Shown piece by piece: positions 45,852 to 55,095 of a DNA stretch of 64,000 bases. How positions within the stretch are numbered: the first letter of the stretch is position 1; each line of letters starts with the position of its first letter. Both the position numbers and the translations under genes were made by a program. Origin of the DNA: Rhodobiaceae bacterium UBA4490 (GTDB lineage: Bacteria > Pseudomonadota > Alphaproteobacteria > Parvibaculales > Parvibaculaceae); contig DGNO01000004.1 of the NCBI GenBank assembly GCA_002389665.1, positions 1 through 64,000 of the forward strand, read 5' to 3'. Below the pieces are notes generated by a model, which was not told where the DNA came from, made no database searches, and was given only the letters and a program-made list of their open reading frames with translations.

Positions 45852-47131
45852 TGGAATATTTGGGGCTCTTCTGGACGGTGCTCGTCGTCTTCGTACTGCT
45901 CGGCCTTTCGGGCTTTTTCTCCGGTTCGGAAACCGCGCTGACCGCCGCCTCGCGCGCGCGCATCCACCGCATGGCCGAAGACGGGGACAAGCGCGCCAAA
46001 CTCGTCAACCGGCTGATCGGTGATCCCGAACGGCTCATCGGCGCCATTCTGCTCGGCAACAATCTCGTCAATATTCTGGCCTCAGCACTTGCAACAACCG
46101 TGCTGCTGACGGTGTTTGGTGAGGCCGGCGTCGTCTATGCCACGCTGATCATGACGGCGCTGATCGTCATTTTCTCCGAGGTGCTGCCCAAGACCTATGC
46201 CATCACCAATGCCGACCGCATGGCGCTTGCCGTCGCGCCCGTGCTGCGCTGGGTGGTGCTGGTCTTCGCACCCATCACAAGGGGCGTGCAATTCATCGTC
46301 CGCCGCACCTTGTCGATCTTCAACATCAATACGGACGAGACGATGCATGTGCTCTCCGCCCATGACGAACTGCGCGGCGCGATCGACCTGCACCACCGCG
46401 AAGGGGCGGTGGTCAAACGCGACCGGGACATGCTGGGCGGCATTCTCGACCTTGCTGACCTCGAGGTGGGCGAGATCATGGTGCACCGGAAAAACATCGT
46501 CATGATCGATGCCAATCTGCCGGTGGAGGAAATCGTCGCTGAGGTGCTGGCGAGCCCTCACACGCGCGTGCCGCTCTGGAAGGACGAGCCGGAAAACATT
46601 ATCGGCGTCATTCACGCCAAGGACCTTGCCCGCGCGCTTGCCCATGCCCGCGGCGATGTTTCGCAAGTCTCCATCACCCAGCTTGCAAGCGAGCCCTGGT
46701 TCGTGCCGGACACGACGAGCGTGCAGGCGCAGCTCAACGCCTTCCTGCGCCGCAAGAACCACTTCGCCCTCGTCGTCGACGAGTATGGCGCGCTGATGGG
46801 CCTCGTGACGCTGGAAGACATTCTGGAGGAAATCGTCGGGGAAATTTCCGACGAGCACGATGTCGACCGGCTCGACATCCGCCCCAAACCCGACGGCACC
46901 GTGGTGGTCAACGGCTCGGTCACGCTGCGCGATCTCAACCGCGCCATGGACTGGTCGCTGCCCGATGACGAGGCAACGACCATTGCCGGGCTTGTCATCC
47001 ATGAAGCCCAGACGATCCCCGAGGTCGGGCAAATTTTCTCGTTTCACGGCTTCCGCTTCGAGATCGTGCGCCGCCAGCGCAATCAGGTGACGGCGCTGCG
47101 CATCACGCCGCTGCCGCCGTCCGACTCTTAA
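45851..47131 (+). CDS. Hemolysin-like/CorC-type membrane protein (DUF21, two CBS, CorC_HlyC)
   Basis: A 426-residue protein. The N-terminal DUF21 membrane domain (about 1-190) begins with LSGFFSGSETALTAASRARIHR. A CBS pair follows (VMIDANLPVEEIVAEVLASPHTRVPLW and GLVTLEDILEEIVGEISDE), and the C-terminus is a CorC_HlyC transporter-associated domain. The family includes Mg2+/Co2+ efflux proteins of the CNNM/CorB-CorC type. The ATG at 45851 overlaps the aroB stop codon. Ion specificity is family-based inference. Confidence 0.92.
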   Translation: MEYLGLFWTVLVVFVLLGLSGFFSGSETALTAASRARIHRMAEDGDKRAKLVNRLIGDPERLIGAILLGNNLVNILASALATTVLLTVFGEAGVVYATLIMTALIVIFSEVLPKTYAITNADRMALAVAPVLRWVVLVFAPITRGVQFIVRRTLSIFNINTDETMHVLSAHDELRGAIDLHHREGAVVKRDRDMLGGILDLADLEVGEIMVHRKNIVMIDANLPVEEIVAEVLASPHTRVPLWKDEPENIIGVIHAKDLARALAHARGDVSQVSITQLASEPWFVPDTTSVQAQLNAFLRRKNHFALVVDEYGALMGLVTLEDILEEIVGEISDEHDVDRLDIRPKPDGTVVVNGSVTLRDLNRAMDWSLPDDEATTIAGLVIHEAQTIPEVGQIFSFHGFRFEIVRRQRNQVTALRITPLPPSDS

Positions 47132-47147
47132 AAGAGGCAGGCGGCGC

Positions 47148-47426
47148 TCAGCCCTTCGCCGCCTCTTCGGGCGTCTGCGCCTTTACCGCCAGCGCGTGCA
47201 CGGGATTATCCATCAGCTCGGCAACGGCCTTGTTCACCATCCGGTGACGCTCGATCCGGGACTTGCCATCGAAAGCCGGGGAAACGATATAGACATTGAA
47301 ATGCGTTTCCCCTTCCGGCCGGGCCCCGGCATGGCCTTTGTGTTTGGCCGATTGGTCCGAAATTTCCAGAACCTCCGGTGCAAGCGCCGTTTCCAGCATG
47401 TCCCGCATTGTCTCTGCCACGCCCAT
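47148..47426 (-). CDS. BolA family protein
   Basis: A 92-residue BolA/IbaG-type protein. HFNVYIVSPAFDGKSRIERHRMVNKAV is the family core, including the conserved RHRMVN segment. BolA proteins partner monothiol glutaredoxins in iron-sulfur handling, and some act as regulators. Divergent from the J-domain gene. Confidence 0.93.
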   Translation of the reverse strand: MGVAETMRDMLETALAPEVLEISDQSAKHKGHAGARPEGETHFNVYIVSPAFDGKSRIERHRMVNKAVAELMDNPVHALAVKAQTPEEAAKG

Positions 47427-47626
47427 CCCGGTTCTCCTTTAATAAATGACACCTGGCTAACGATCCCGCGCAAATAACGCCCAGGTTTACTGACGTCTAA
47501 CGCGTTTTGTGCTTTTCTATCGGGCTCGGCAAGCGGGCGGCAAGCCGTCCCCTCGCTGGGGCCCCCTAAAACCGGGCGAAAGCCTAAAAACCCGTGCAAC
47601 CTTATGGACACTAGAACCTGACCGCC

Positions 47627-48256
47627 GTGAAGCTGAACTCGAAATATTTCGATATGATCCGCATCGCACCGCGCAAGGCCAAGAATGCCGAGCCGGAGGT
47701 GCACCAGTGCCAGCATCCCGGCTGCACGGCCCCGGGCCCCCACCGGGCGCCCAAAGGCCGCCTGCCCGACGAAAAACCACCCGTCGAGGACTTCTATTAT
47801 TGGTTCTGCACCGATCACATTCGCGAGTACAACCGGGCGTTCAACTATTTCGAGGGCATGTCCGAGGCTGAGCAGACCATTTACCGGGAGCAAATGGCTA
47901 CCGGCTACCGGCCGACCTGGAAAATGGGGGTTAACTCCTGGGCAGGCCAGGCAGCCAAGGGGGACGCGACGTTTTTCGACGATCCGCTGGGCCTCTTCAA
48001 ATTCCGCAATACCGGCCCCGGCGAGCAGGCCCAGGAGGAAACCGCCCGCCGCCGCCCGCCCCGCAATGCGGAGCGCAAGGCATTGGAAGCATTGGGCCTT
48101 GACGAGACCGCGGCCTTGAACGACATCAAGGCAAGGTATAAGGAACTGGTCAAAAGGTTTCACCCCGACGCAAACGGGGGCGACAGGGCTGCTGAAGACC
48201 AGTTACGCAAGGTCATCCAAGCGTATGACTATCTTAAAAAAAGCGGCTTCTGCTAA
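47627..48256 (+). CDS. J-domain (DnaJ-like) protein with C-terminal J domain
   Basis: A 209-residue co-chaperone-like protein. The C-terminal J domain (about 155-205) has the HPD tripeptide in FHPDANGG. The N-terminal half has CQHPGC and, further on, a Cys-His pair (FCTDH) that could bind zinc. The start is a GTG at 47627 (MKLNSKYFDMIRI), as in relatives. The gene lies between bolA and cobS, an order common in Alphaproteobacteria, which suggests a role linked to metal or cofactor insertion. Confidence 0.9.
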   Translation: MKLNSKYFDMIRIAPRKAKNAEPEVHQCQHPGCTAPGPHRAPKGRLPDEKPPVEDFYYWFCTDHIREYNRAFNYFEGMSEAEQTIYREQMATGYRPTWKMGVNSWAGQAAKGDATFFDDPLGLFKFRNTGPGEQAQEETARRRPPRNAERKALEALGLDETAALNDIKARYKELVKRFHPDANGGDRAAEDQLRKVIQAYDYLKKSGFC

Positions 48257-48258
48257 TC

Positions 48259-48287
48259 TTCCCTGCATTTTGCATATTTGCAGGGAA
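48259..48287 (+). terminator. Stem-loop between the J-domain gene and cobS
   Basis: TTCCCTGCA (48259-48267) and TGCAGGGAA (48279-48287) form a perfect nine-pair stem with an 11-base loop that begins right after the J-domain stop codon. It lacks a long T run, so it could be an attenuator, an mRNA end stabiliser or a weak terminator. Confidence 0.5.
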
Positions 48288-48393
48288 AATAATGGGGCGG
48301 AAGGGCAGTAAACTCCCGCATAAGGGTGCCCGGCAACGCGGCCTCGCCGCCGTATCCGCCTGAGTTTGATGTAACGGACGTAGTGGACGGACC

Positions 48394-49395
48394 ATGAGCG
48401 AATCTATTGAAATCACGGGATCAATCTCCAAAGAGATGCCTGAAAAGAAAATCAGCGTCCGCGACACGTTCGGTATCGATATCGACATGCAGGTGCCGGC
48501 CTTTGCGGAAGCGAACGAATATGTCCCGGATTTCGATCCCGACTATCTGTTCGACCGCGACACGACGCTGGCGCTTCTGGCTGGTTTCGCCTTCAACCGC
48601 CGCGTCATGGTTCAGGGCTATCACGGCACGGGTAAGTCCACCCATATCGAGCAGGTGGCCGCCCGCCTCAACTGGCCCTGCATCCGCATCAACCTCGATA
48701 GCCACATTTCCCGTATCGACTTGATCGGCAAGGACGCCATCGTCCTGAAAGACGGCAAACAGATCACCGAATTCCGCGAAGGCATTCTGCCCTGGGCGCT
48801 GCAGCACCCGGTAGCGCTAGTCTTCGACGAATACGATGCCGGCCGCCCGGACGTAATGTTCGTCATTCAGCGTATTCTGGAACTGCAGGGCAAGCTGACC
48901 CTGCTCGACCAGAACAAGGTGATCCGCCCGCATGGCGCCTTCCGCCTCTTCTCCACCGCCAACACGATCGGCCTCGGGGACACGAGCGGGCTTTATCACG
49001 GCACGCAGCAGATCAACCAGGGCCAGATGGACCGCTGGAACATCGTCACCACACTCAACTATCTGCCCCATGATGCCGAAGTGAACATCATTCTCGCCAA
49101 GGCCAAGAGCTACAACGAAACCCAGGAAGGCAAAGACAAGGTCTCTGCCATGGTGCGTGTGGCGGACCTGACGCGTTCGGCTTTCATCAATGGTGACATT
49201 TCCACCGTCATGAGCCCGCGCACGGTGCTGACCTGGGCGGAGAATGCCGAAATCTTCGGCGATATCGGCTTCGCCTTCCGCGTCACCTTCCTCAACAAGT
49301 GCGACGAGCTGGAACGGGCGACCGTTGCCGAGTTCTATCAGCGCTGTTTCGGGGAAGACCTGCCGGATTCGGCCAGCCAGGTCATGGTGGCCTGA
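48394..49395 (+). CDS. cobS: Cobaltochelatase subunit CobS (AAA+ ATPase)
   Basis: Motor subunit of the aerobic ATP-dependent cobalt chelatase, working with CobT and CobN. The Walker [10 protein letters not shown] is at 75-83, Walker [17 protein letters not shown] at about 138, and the helicase-like sensor regions follow. The 333 residues match the alphaproteobacterial form. cobN is not in the window. It is 35 bases upstream of cobT. Confidence 0.96.
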   Translation: MSESIEITGSISKEMPEKKISVRDTFGIDIDMQVPAFAEANEYVPDFDPDYLFDRDTTLALLAGFAFNRRVMVQGYHGTGKSTHIEQVAARLNWPCIRINLDSHISRIDLIGKDAIVLKDGKQITEFREGILPWALQHPVALVFDEYDAGRPDVMFVIQRILELQGKLTLLDQNKVIRPHGAFRLFSTANTIGLGDTSGLYHGTQQINQGQMDRWNIVTTLNYLPHDAEVNIILAKAKSYNETQEGKDKVSAMVRVADLTRSAFINGDISTVMSPRTVLTWAENAEIFGDIGFAFRVTFLNKCDELERATVAEFYQRCFGEDLPDSASQVMVA

Positions 49396-49430
49396 ACCAG
49401 AATTAAAGGCGGTTCGGAAGCGGAATAGCC

Positions 49431-51350
49431 ATGCCCGAAGAAAAAAGCCCGGTCGAACCGTTTAAGCGCGCGCTGGTTTCGACCATGCGCACCATCGCGG
49501 AAACGGAAGAGCTGACGGTCACCTTCGGGACCGAACCTCCGGGCCTGCGCGGACTGCGCGCCCGCCTGCCGCTGCCGAGCCGCGAGCTCAATGCAGGAGA
49601 AGTCGCCGAACTGCGCGGCTTTTCCGATGCCTATGCGCTCCACCTTGCCCATCATGACGACAAGATCGGCAATGCCTATGAGCCGCAAGGCGGCAATGCG
49701 CGCGCGATCTACGACGCCATGGAACAGGCCCGCTGCGAGGCGATCGGCGCCAATCAGATGTCGGGCATGGCCTCCAACCTGACCGCGGCGCTCGAAAAAC
49801 GCATCAAGACCCGCGGCTACGACAAAATTACCAATAAAGACGAAGCCCCGCTGGCCGAGGCCGTGGCGCTGATGGTGCGCGAAAAGCTGACCGGCGCCGC
49901 CGTGCCGGAAGGCGCGCGCGCCCTGGTCGATTTCTGGCGCGAGTGGGTCGATGAAAAAGCCGGCAAAGACATGGCCCGCCTTGCCGAGGCCGCCGAGGAT
50001 CAGCGGGCCTTTGCCCGCGTCACCCGCGATATTCTGACCGATCTCGACATGGCCGATGAGCTGGGCGAAAGCCCGGACCAGTCGGACGAAAGCGAAGAAG
50101 GCCAGGAAGAGGGCGAGGAGCAGCAATCCGATCAGTCCCAGGCCGGCGAGGCCGAACAGCCCGAAGGCATGAGCGCGGAGGAGATGGAAATCTCCGAAGG
50201 CGAAGGCGAGGAAGGCGAAGGGGAGATGGTCGAGATCGACGCGGACGATGTGCCCGTCGATGGCGAGGAATCGGACGAAACCGCCGAAGGCAACCAGCCC
50301 TGGCGCCCCGACAATGCGCCCTCTCAGGCCCGCGAGCCCGATTACAAGATTTTCACCGCGCAATATGACGAAGTAATCGCCGCCGAAGATCTGTGCGACC
50401 AGGAAGAACTGGCGCGGCTGCGTCAATATCTCGATCAGCAATTGCAGCAATTGCACGGCGTCGTCTCACGCCTTGCCAACCGCCTGCAGCGCCGCTTGAT
50501 GGCGAAGCAGAACCGGACCTGGGAATTCGATCTTGAGGAAGGCATTCTCGATGCCGCGCGCCTGACCCGCGTCGTCATCGATCCCATGCATTCGCTTTCC
50601 TACAAGATGGAACACGACATGAATTTCCGGGACACGGTGGTCACCCTGCTCCTGGATAATTCCGGCTCCATGCGCGGGCGGCCCATCACGGTCGCCGCGC
50701 TCTGCGCCGACATTCTGGCCCGCACGCTGGAGCGCTGCGGCGTAAAGGTGGAGATCCTCGGCTTTACGACCCGCGCCTGGAAAGGCGGCCAGTCGCGCGA
50801 GCGCTGGCTTTCGGAAGGCAAGCCCTCCAATCCGGGCCGCCTCAACGATCTGCGCCATATCGTCTATAAATCCGCCGACAGCCCCTGGCGCCGGGCCCGG
50901 CGCAATCTCGGCCTGATGATGCGCGAGGGATTGCTGAAAGAGAATATCGACGGCGAAGCGCTGATCTGGGCGCATAACCGCCTCCTCGCCCGGCCCGAAC
51001 AGCGCCGGATCATGATGGTGATTTCGGACGGCGCGCCGGTGGACGATTCCACACTGTCGGTGAATGCGGGCAATTATCTGGAGCGCCATCTGCGCCGGGT
51101 GATCGAGGAAATCGAAAGCCACTCGCCGGTCGAGCTTCTGGCCATCGGCATCGGCCATGACGTGACGCGCTATTACCGCCGCGCCGTCACCATCGTGGAC
51201 GCCGAACAGCTTGGCGGCGCGATGACCGACAAACTGGCCGAGCTTTTCGATGAAGAAGCAGGCGCCGCCCAGCGCGCAGGAGGCCGCAGCGCCGTGCTCA
51301 ATCCGAAAGCCGCTCAGAAAGCAACGATGGGCGCGGGCGCCCGCCGCTAA
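49431..51350 (+). CDS. cobT: Cobaltochelatase subunit CobT (VWA domain)
   Basis: Partner of CobS in the cobalt chelatase. The 639-residue protein has an N-terminal helical part, a Glu/Asp-rich disordered middle (about 205-290) and a C-terminal von Willebrand A domain. The MIDAS motif is intact: Asp409, Ser411 and Ser413 in [36 protein letters not shown] segment and the closing [13 protein letters not shown] tail are as in relatives. Confidence 0.96.
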   Translation: MPEEKSPVEPFKRALVSTMRTIAETEELTVTFGTEPPGLRGLRARLPLPSRELNAGEVAELRGFSDAYALHLAHHDDKIGNAYEPQGGNARAIYDAMEQARCEAIGANQMSGMASNLTAALEKRIKTRGYDKITNKDEAPLAEAVALMVREKLTGAAVPEGARALVDFWREWVDEKAGKDMARLAEAAEDQRAFARVTRDILTDLDMADELGESPDQSDESEEGQEEGEEQQSDQSQAGEAEQPEGMSAEEMEISEGEGEEGEGEMVEIDADDVPVDGEESDETAEGNQPWRPDNAPSQAREPDYKIFTAQYDEVIAAEDLCDQEELARLRQYLDQQLQQLHGVVSRLANRLQRRLMAKQNRTWEFDLEEGILDAARLTRVVIDPMHSLSYKMEHDMNFRDTVVTLLLDNSGSMRGRPITVAALCADILARTLERCGVKVEILGFTTRAWKGGQSRERWLSEGKPSNPGRLNDLRHIVYKSADSPWRRARRNLGLMMREGLLKENIDGEALIWAHNRLLARPEQRRIMMVISDGAPVDDSTLSVNAGNYLERHLRRVIEEIESHSPVELLAIGIGHDVTRYYRRAVTIVDAEQLGGAMTDKLAELFDEEAGAAQRAGGRSAVLNPKAAQKATMGAGARR

Positions 51351-51360
51351 CACACCTCAC

Positions 51361-51984
51361 TCAATCCGGTATGATCCGGTAGGCGCAGCGCCGCCCGCCT
51401 TCCAAAAGATAATCGGTGCGGGCAACCGTGACGCCCTCGCCCAGCACTTCTTCGAATAGATGCAATTCGGCCCGGCAAAAGCCCTGGCAGAAAGAAGCGG
51501 CGGCGCAAATCGGGCAATGATCCTCAATCAGCAGAAAGCTGCCGTCAGCGGCTTTCTCGGCCCGCGCCATATACCCTTCCTCAGCCCGAAGCACTGCAAG
51601 CTTTTCCACCCGCGCCTCCAGCGTTTTACAGGCGGCAAGCGCCGCGCCGTAACTCTCCTTGGCGCTTCTCTCGCGCTTGTCGATGAGCCGGTCGAGCCCT
51701 TCTTCCCCGTAAAGCTCACGCACGGAAGAAAGCAGATCCAGCGTCAGGTCCGAATGGCGGTCGGGGAAACGGCCATGGCCCTTATCGGTGAGCCGCCAGG
51801 CCTGTTTCGGCCGGCCCACGCCCTCACGCCGCTCGAAGGAGGCAACGAGCCCCTCCTCTTCCAGCTTCTTTAAATGCTGGCGCGCGCCCATGCCCGTCAT
51901 GCCGAGCGCGGCACCGAGGGCCTGCGCGTTCTGCGGGCCCCGCGTCTTGAGCAGATAAAGAAGATCGTCGGCACGCACGCTCAT
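51361..51984 (-). CDS. HTH transcriptional regulator with a C-terminal Cys cluster (SufR-like)
   Basis: A 207-residue regulator. The N-terminal winged helix (about 4-66) has the pattern GPQNAQALGAALGMTGMGARQHLKKLEEEGL and the wing GVGRPKQAWRLTDKGH of COG2345/SufR-type proteins. The C-terminal domain holds Cys157, Cys160, Cys166, Cys170 and Cys200, and the CPIC...CQGFC arrangement fits an iron-sulfur or metal site. It is divergent from an MFS gene across 133 bases containing an inverted repeat, so it likely controls that gene. The ligand is unproven. Confidence 0.87.
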   Translation of the reverse strand: MSVRADDLLYLLKTRGPQNAQALGAALGMTGMGARQHLKKLEEEGLVASFERREGVGRPKQAWRLTDKGHGRFPDRHSDLTLDLLSSVRELYGEEGLDRLIDKRERSAKESYGAALAACKTLEARVEKLAVLRAEEGYMARAEKAADGSFLLIEDHCPICAAASFCQGFCRAELHLFEEVLGEGVTVARTDYLLEGGRRCAYRIIPD

Positions 51985-52024
51985 GAGGGTGTTTTCTCCA
52001 ATTTGGAAAGCTCATCCGGAGAAT

Positions 52025-52054
52025 TTATCCATTCAAAACTAGTAGCTTGGATAA
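52025..52054. promoter_or_regulatory. Candidate operator between the SufR-like regulator and the MFS gene
   Basis: TTATCCA (52025-52031) and TGGATAA (52048-52054) are a perfect inverted repeat with 16 bases between. It lies in an unusually AT-rich stretch just upstream of a TTGACA (52061-52066) that could be the -35 of the MFS gene. The -10 is not clear. Confidence 0.55.
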
Positions 52055-52117
52055 TTGAGGTTGACAATCATTTTTTATAAACATATTGCTTTATAAAATA
52101 ATGAAGGACGGCCCGTC

Positions 52118-53350
52118 ATGCACCTTTCCCACAAAAACGAACCGGCTCCCGTCCTTGACGCCTCCTTGGCCGACCTCCAGGCCGACCCCCTGTCTGCCCG
52201 CCAGCGCTTCTTCAGCCTGGCCGCCGTCATCTGGGCCATGGCCATGGTGACCTTCATCATCGGCCTGACCTTTCCCTTTCTCGCCCTGCTGCTCGAGCGC
52301 CAGGGCGTCAGCACGGCCATGATCGGCTATTCCACCGCCGTGCAGGGCATGGCGATCCTCTTCATCGCGCCTTTCGCGCCCCGCCTCATCGCCTTCATGG
52401 GGCCGAACTGGAGCATGGCGGTCGGCATGGGCGGCTCGGCCTTCATTCTCGCTCTCTTGCCGCTCTGGCCGGATGTCTGGGTCTGGTTTCCGCTGCGCTT
52501 TGCCCTTGGCGCCGTCTCGAGCCTCCTATGGATCGCCAGCGAAGCCTGGATCAATTCCGTGGCGCGGGAGGAAACCCGCGGCCGCGTCATCTCCGTCTAT
52601 TCCATTGCAGGGGCCGCCGGCTTCACGATGGGCCCCGCCATCCTCACGCTTGTCGGCACGGAAACGAACCTGCCCTTCCTCATCGCGGTGACGGCGCTTA
52701 CCCTTCCCTGCCTGCCACTGCTGCTCGCACCGACGGCAGGCATCGCGTTTGAAAAGACGGAAAAAGGTGGCTGGGGCCGCGTTCTGGCACTGGCGCCTGC
52801 GCCCATTCTCATCACGTTCATTTTCGCAGGCTCCGAAGAGGCCCTGCATACGTTCTTCGCGATCTTCACCATGGAGCTGGGGGAAGGCGAGACGCTGGCA
52901 CTGCGCCTCATCGCAGCGCTCGGCTTCGGCGGCATCATTCTTGGCTATCCCATCGGCTGGCTCGCCGACCACGTCAACCGGCTTAACCTGCTCATTCTCC
53001 TGACACTGACGATCTTCGCGGCGATCCTCGCCGTGCCGCAGATCTTCAACATCTACCCGCTCAACTACATCTACTTCCTCCTGCTCGGCGGGATCATGGG
53101 CGGCACTTATACGGTCGGCATGACCCTGCTTGGTGAGCGCTTCGAAGGCGCGGACCTCGTCACCGCCAGCACCATGACCACCACGTTCTGGGGCGTCGGT
53201 GCCGTGGCGGGGCCCAGCCTAGCGGGCCAAAGCATGGGGGTGATCGGCCCGAACGGGCTCATCTTCGCCATTTGCTTCGTCATTCTTCTTTATCTGCCCT
53301 TTCCGTTCTGGGAACGGTGGCGCCTTTTGCGCCGCAGCGCCCGGACATGA
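52118..53350 (+). CDS. MFS transporter (multidrug/sugar efflux-like)
   Basis: A 410-residue, 12-span carrier. RQRFFSLAAVIWAMAMVTFIIGLTFPFLALLLERQG forms TM1 and the following loop, and ALGAVSSLLWIASEAWINSVAREETRGRVISVYS is the central helix region typical of the YfkF/YcaD-type MFS. TM12 ends in LLYLPFPFWERWRLLRRSAR. It is preceded by AAGGAC and divergent from a Cys-containing regulator. The substrate is unknown. Confidence 0.88.
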   Translation: MHLSHKNEPAPVLDASLADLQADPLSARQRFFSLAAVIWAMAMVTFIIGLTFPFLALLLERQGVSTAMIGYSTAVQGMAILFIAPFAPRLIAFMGPNWSMAVGMGGSAFILALLPLWPDVWVWFPLRFALGAVSSLLWIASEAWINSVAREETRGRVISVYSIAGAAGFTMGPAILTLVGTETNLPFLIAVTALTLPCLPLLLAPTAGIAFEKTEKGGWGRVLALAPAPILITFIFAGSEEALHTFFAIFTMELGEGETLALRLIAALGFGGIILGYPIGWLADHVNRLNLLILLTLTIFAAILAVPQIFNIYPLNYIYFLLLGGIMGGTYTVGMTLLGERFEGADLVTASTMTTTFWGVGAVAGPSLAGQSMGVIGPNGLIFAICFVILLYLPFPFWERWRLLRRSART

Positions 53351-53398
53351 CGGGACGGGCGCACTGCATCCCCTGCCGCAGTATTCCCGTCCCGTCAT
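53347..53398. terminator. Long perfect stem-loop at the end of the MFS gene
   Basis: ATGACGGGACGGG (53347-53359) and CCCGTCCCGTCAT (53386-53398) form a 13-pair stem; its 5' arm contains the stop codon. The loop has a second small stem, ACTGC (53363-53367) with GCAGT (53378-53382). The downstream sequence is not T-rich, so it is likely a transcript-end structure or a Rho-independent-like stop of moderate strength. Confidence 0.65.
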
Positions 53399-53477
53399 AA
53401 AGGTCCTTCATAAAACCGCGCTTGTTCATTTGCTCTGCATGCCTATGATGCCCGTCTCACCATTCAGGGAGGATGAG

Positions 53478-54524
53478 ATGGGGGAGCGCGTGCCGGAAAA
53501 GGCCGGGCTACGTCTTTGGCGTGCCGGGTTTTTCTTTGTCGGTCTGGGCCTTGCCGCGGCCTTCTATGGCGGCTTCACGCTTTTCGCGGGCAACATGCCT
53601 GAGGAAGAAGCCGCTGCGCTGTCTGTCACGGCCTCGCCGGTGCTTTGGAACCCGGATGATTGGGAAGAAAAACAGACCGGCAAGCTGCGCTTCATTGCCG
53701 GGCTCGAGCTTTCCTCGGACAACCCGGACTTCGGCGGTCTTTCCGGCCTTTGGATTTCCCCCGATGGGGCGGCGCTCCTGGCCGTCACCGATCAGGGCAA
53801 CTGGCTGAGCGCGCGGCCCGTTCATACCGGTATTGCCCTTTCGGCGCTGGAGGCGGCACGTCTTGCCCCCTTGCGCGGGCCGGACGGACAGGCACTGGAG
53901 GGAAAAGCCATGCAGGACGCCGAAGGCCTTGCCCTTGGCGGCACCCTTGCCTGTGTGAGCTTTGAACGCGTGCACCGCATCTCCTGTTACACGCACGAGG
54001 ACGGGACGATCGGGCCTTATGCGGCGGACATGGATATCGGCGCGCTGAAAGAAACACTCCCGGCCAATGGCGGGCTGGAAGCGCTTGCCTCTCTCCCCGG
54101 CAAGGAAGGCGCGCCCGCGCTTCTTGCCATCGGCGAAAAACCGAATGACGACGGCGTCATGCCCGCCGCCTTCCTCTCAGCCGAAGGCCTTGCGCCTGCC
54201 GCTATCAAGGCAGAGCCGCCTTTCTCCATCACCGATGCCGCCTTCACGGCAAAGGGCGACCTTATTCTTCTGGAACGCCGTTACAGCCCGCTTTCCGGCG
54301 TCGGCCTAAGAATGCGCAGAATAAAAGCGGACGCATTGAATCAAAAAGAGCCGCTCACGGGCGAAGAACTCCTCAATGTCGGCCAGTCCTACACGATCGA
54401 TAACATGGAAGGCCTCGCCATCCGCGAGACGGCGGAAGGGCGCCTCTTTCTCTATCTCATTTCCGACGACAATTTCAGCGCCGCCCAGCGCACCCTGCTC
54501 TTGCAATTCGAGCTCATCGAGTGA
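53478..54524 (+). CDS. Esterase-like activity of phytase family protein, membrane-anchored
   Basis: A 348-residue protein. A hydrophobic segment follows the start (WRAGFFFVGLGLAAAFYGGFTLFA), so it is anchored in, or exported through, the inner membrane. The remainder is an all-beta propeller-type fold: repeated blocks such as FGGLSGLWISPDGAALLAVTDQGNWL, DAEGLALGG and NMEGLAIRETAEG are typical of the esterase-like phytase family. The start is the ATG at 53478 after GGGAGG; the longer reading starts with TTG. The function is unproven. Confidence 0.82.
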   Translation: MGERVPEKAGLRLWRAGFFFVGLGLAAAFYGGFTLFAGNMPEEEAAALSVTASPVLWNPDDWEEKQTGKLRFIAGLELSSDNPDFGGLSGLWISPDGAALLAVTDQGNWLSARPVHTGIALSALEAARLAPLRGPDGQALEGKAMQDAEGLALGGTLACVSFERVHRISCYTHEDGTIGPYAADMDIGALKETLPANGGLEALASLPGKEGAPALLAIGEKPNDDGVMPAAFLSAEGLAPAAIKAEPPFSITDAAFTAKGDLILLERRYSPLSGVGLRMRRIKADALNQKEPLTGEELLNVGQSYTIDNMEGLAIRETAEGRLFLYLISDDNFSAAQRTLLLQFELIE

Positions 54525-54530
54525 GGGGCA

Positions 54531-55085
54531 CTACGAGGCAGGCAGCAACGGTGCGAGCTCCTTGAACATGAACGTCGTGGCATCGAGCCTGGGTGTGGCA
54601 GCATCTCGGCAATAGCCAGGGATACATCCGGCGGTTTCGTAGCCGAGCGAAGCATAAAGCGGCTCAGCTTTGTCGCCGCTGCGGGTGTCGAGCGTAAGGA
54701 GCGTGCGCCCTTCGGCGAGCGCAGCTTCTTCAAGCGCCAGCATGAGCGCGCGCGCCGTGCCGCGCCGGCGCCCATCCAGATGAACCATGAGTTTGTTTAC
54801 ATCCGCTCTGTGGCGCTGATTGGGAAGCGTAGCACGACCGAGCTGAACGCTACCGGCGATGCGCCCTTCTGCCTCGGCCACCCATAAAAGCCGCGTGCCT
54901 TCATAAAGGCCGGGCAAGACATGGCAGCGCCAGAAGTCTTCGGCTTCTTCTTGAGAGAAAGGCAGCACGAAGCCGATGCTTGCACCATCCAGAACGCAGG
55001 CATGAAGCAGCGCGCCAAGTTCCGGCACGGCTCTTTCAGCCTCTGCGGCGGAAAGGCGGGTGATGGAAGGTGCCGGCTGCTGCAT
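54531..55085 (-). CDS. GNAT family N-acetyltransferase
   Basis: A 184-residue acetyltransferase. The CoA-binding region reads VNKLMVHLDGRRRGTARALMLALEEAA, with the R-R-x-G-T-A loop; LLTLDTRSGDKAEPLYASLGYE is the following motif B. The ATG at 55085 comes ten bases after the stop codon of the XRE-cupin gene, with GGGAG at a good distance. The pair is probably one transcript. The substrate is unknown. Confidence 0.9.
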   Translation of the reverse strand: MQQPAPSITRLSAAEAERAVPELGALLHACVLDGASIGFVLPFSQEEAEDFWRCHVLPGLYEGTRLLWVAEAEGRIAGSVQLGRATLPNQRHRADVNKLMVHLDGRRRGTARALMLALEEAALAEGRTLLTLDTRSGDKAEPLYASLGYETAGCIPGYCRDAATPRLDATTFMFKELAPLLPAS

Positions 55086-55095
55086 CCCGCGCTCC

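Noticed and set aside
48257..48393. Cobalamin riboswitch upstream of cobS
   Set aside because: The gap is only 137 bases and contains a simple hairpin; no B12-box-like sequence was recognised.
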